Positions 5,049 to 5,216 of a stretch of 5,216 nt of DNA are shown here, piece after piece. Each line of letters begins with the position of its first letter. Positions within the stretch are counted from its first letter, which is position 1. Made by a program: the position numbers and the translations under genes. The notes beneath the pieces are model-generated. The model was given only the letters and a program-made list of their open reading frames with translations. It was not told the DNA's origin and searched no databases. The stretch is from Bacteroidales bacterium (GTDB taxonomy: Bacteria > Bacteroidota > Bacteroidia > Bacteroidales > Muribaculaceae): positions 3,180 through 8,395 of the forward strand of contig WFMC01000035.1 of NCBI GenBank assembly GCA_009177205.1, in the 5' to 3' direction.

Positions 5049-5216
5049 TTAATGCTTTTTAGACTTCTTTGTCAGGCTCTTGTTATAGCCCTTATAGTCC
5101 TTATAGTTCTTACGGGTGTAGCCATAACCATATCTGTAGGAATCACCATATCGAGACATTGTATCAGCGCCGTTGATGACGATTGAGATGTTATGGAATT
5201 TCTTGGACTCATAAAG
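5049..5216 (-). CDS. C-terminal end of a probable BY-kinase (Wzc-like tyrosine autokinase)
   Basis: The frame is open from the right window edge to the TAA at 5051-5049, giving 55 residues of a larger protein. It begins LYESKKFHNISIVINGAD, which resembles the last strand of the P-loop kinase domain in Bacteroidetes capsular exopolysaccharide kinases (K-F-x-N-x-S-hydrophobic-N-G). A tyrosine cluster follows: eight Tyr in 27 residues with RYGDSYRYGYGYTRKNYKDY, and then a lysine-rich end (NKSLTKKSKKH). Such clusters are the autophosphorylation tail of Wzc-family inner-membrane kinases, whose phosphorylation cycle controls capsule or exopolysaccharide chain length and export. It is followed by a strong terminator, so it is the last gene of its transcript. 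The catalytic Walker motifs lie outside the window, so the call rests on the tail pattern and the short strand before it. Confidence 0.75.
   Translation of the reverse strand, partial: LYESKKFHNISIVINGADTMSRYGDSYRYGYGYTRKNYKDYKGYNKSLTKKSKKH

Overview
The window looks like a chromosomal segment from a Bacteroidales bacterium (Bacteroidaceae, Prevotellaceae or Muribaculaceae-like). Three things suggest this. Two upstream regions carry the Bacteroidetes primary-sigma promoter pattern (TTTG, 19 bases, TAnnTTTG). Ribosome binding sites are mostly AT-rich with little Shine-Dalgarno character. The gene set also fits: an ECF sigma factor of the common Bacteroidales type, a long inositol-3-phosphate synthase, and a capsule tyrosine kinase with a tyrosine-rich tail. 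All supported genes lie on the minus strand, so transcription runs from high to low coordinates. The long plus-strand open frames are shadows.

Read in the direction of transcription: 5216-5049 is the last 55 codons of a probable capsular/exopolysaccharide BY-kinase (Wzc family), closed by a strong terminator hairpin at 4989-5030. Next is a HAD-superfamily hydrolase (4960-4247) with an atypical DxG motif I. A 211-base gap holds helically phased TTAA motifs and a good promoter (4104-4134). This promoter serves the inositol-3-phosphate synthase gene (4035-2710). A hairpin at 2661-2685 separates it from trmD (2645-1968), which has its own downstream hairpin at 1933-1962. The ECF sigma factor (1744-1241) follows as a single gene with no anti-sigma partner, a structured 3' UTR and a strong terminator (1096-1137). 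Finally, a near-perfect promoter (977-1007) drives a cell-division gene of the FtsB/DivIC family (912-598), a four-helix membrane protein of unknown function (564-82) and, overlapping it by 14 bases, the start of a probable type III pantothenate kinase (95-1).

The genes fall into about five transcription units: polysaccharide kinase; HAD hydrolase; inositol-phosphate synthase with trmD possibly reached by read-through; ECF sigma; and the divIC-membrane protein-coaX operon. Much of this is housekeeping. The parts most worth a second look are the inositol-phosphate synthase next to a possible phosphatase, the phased TTAA tract in front of the synthase promoter, the orphan ECF sigma gene with its structured 3' UTR, and the unassigned membrane protein coupled to coaX. 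I saw no CRISPR array, insertion sequence, tRNA or rRNA.
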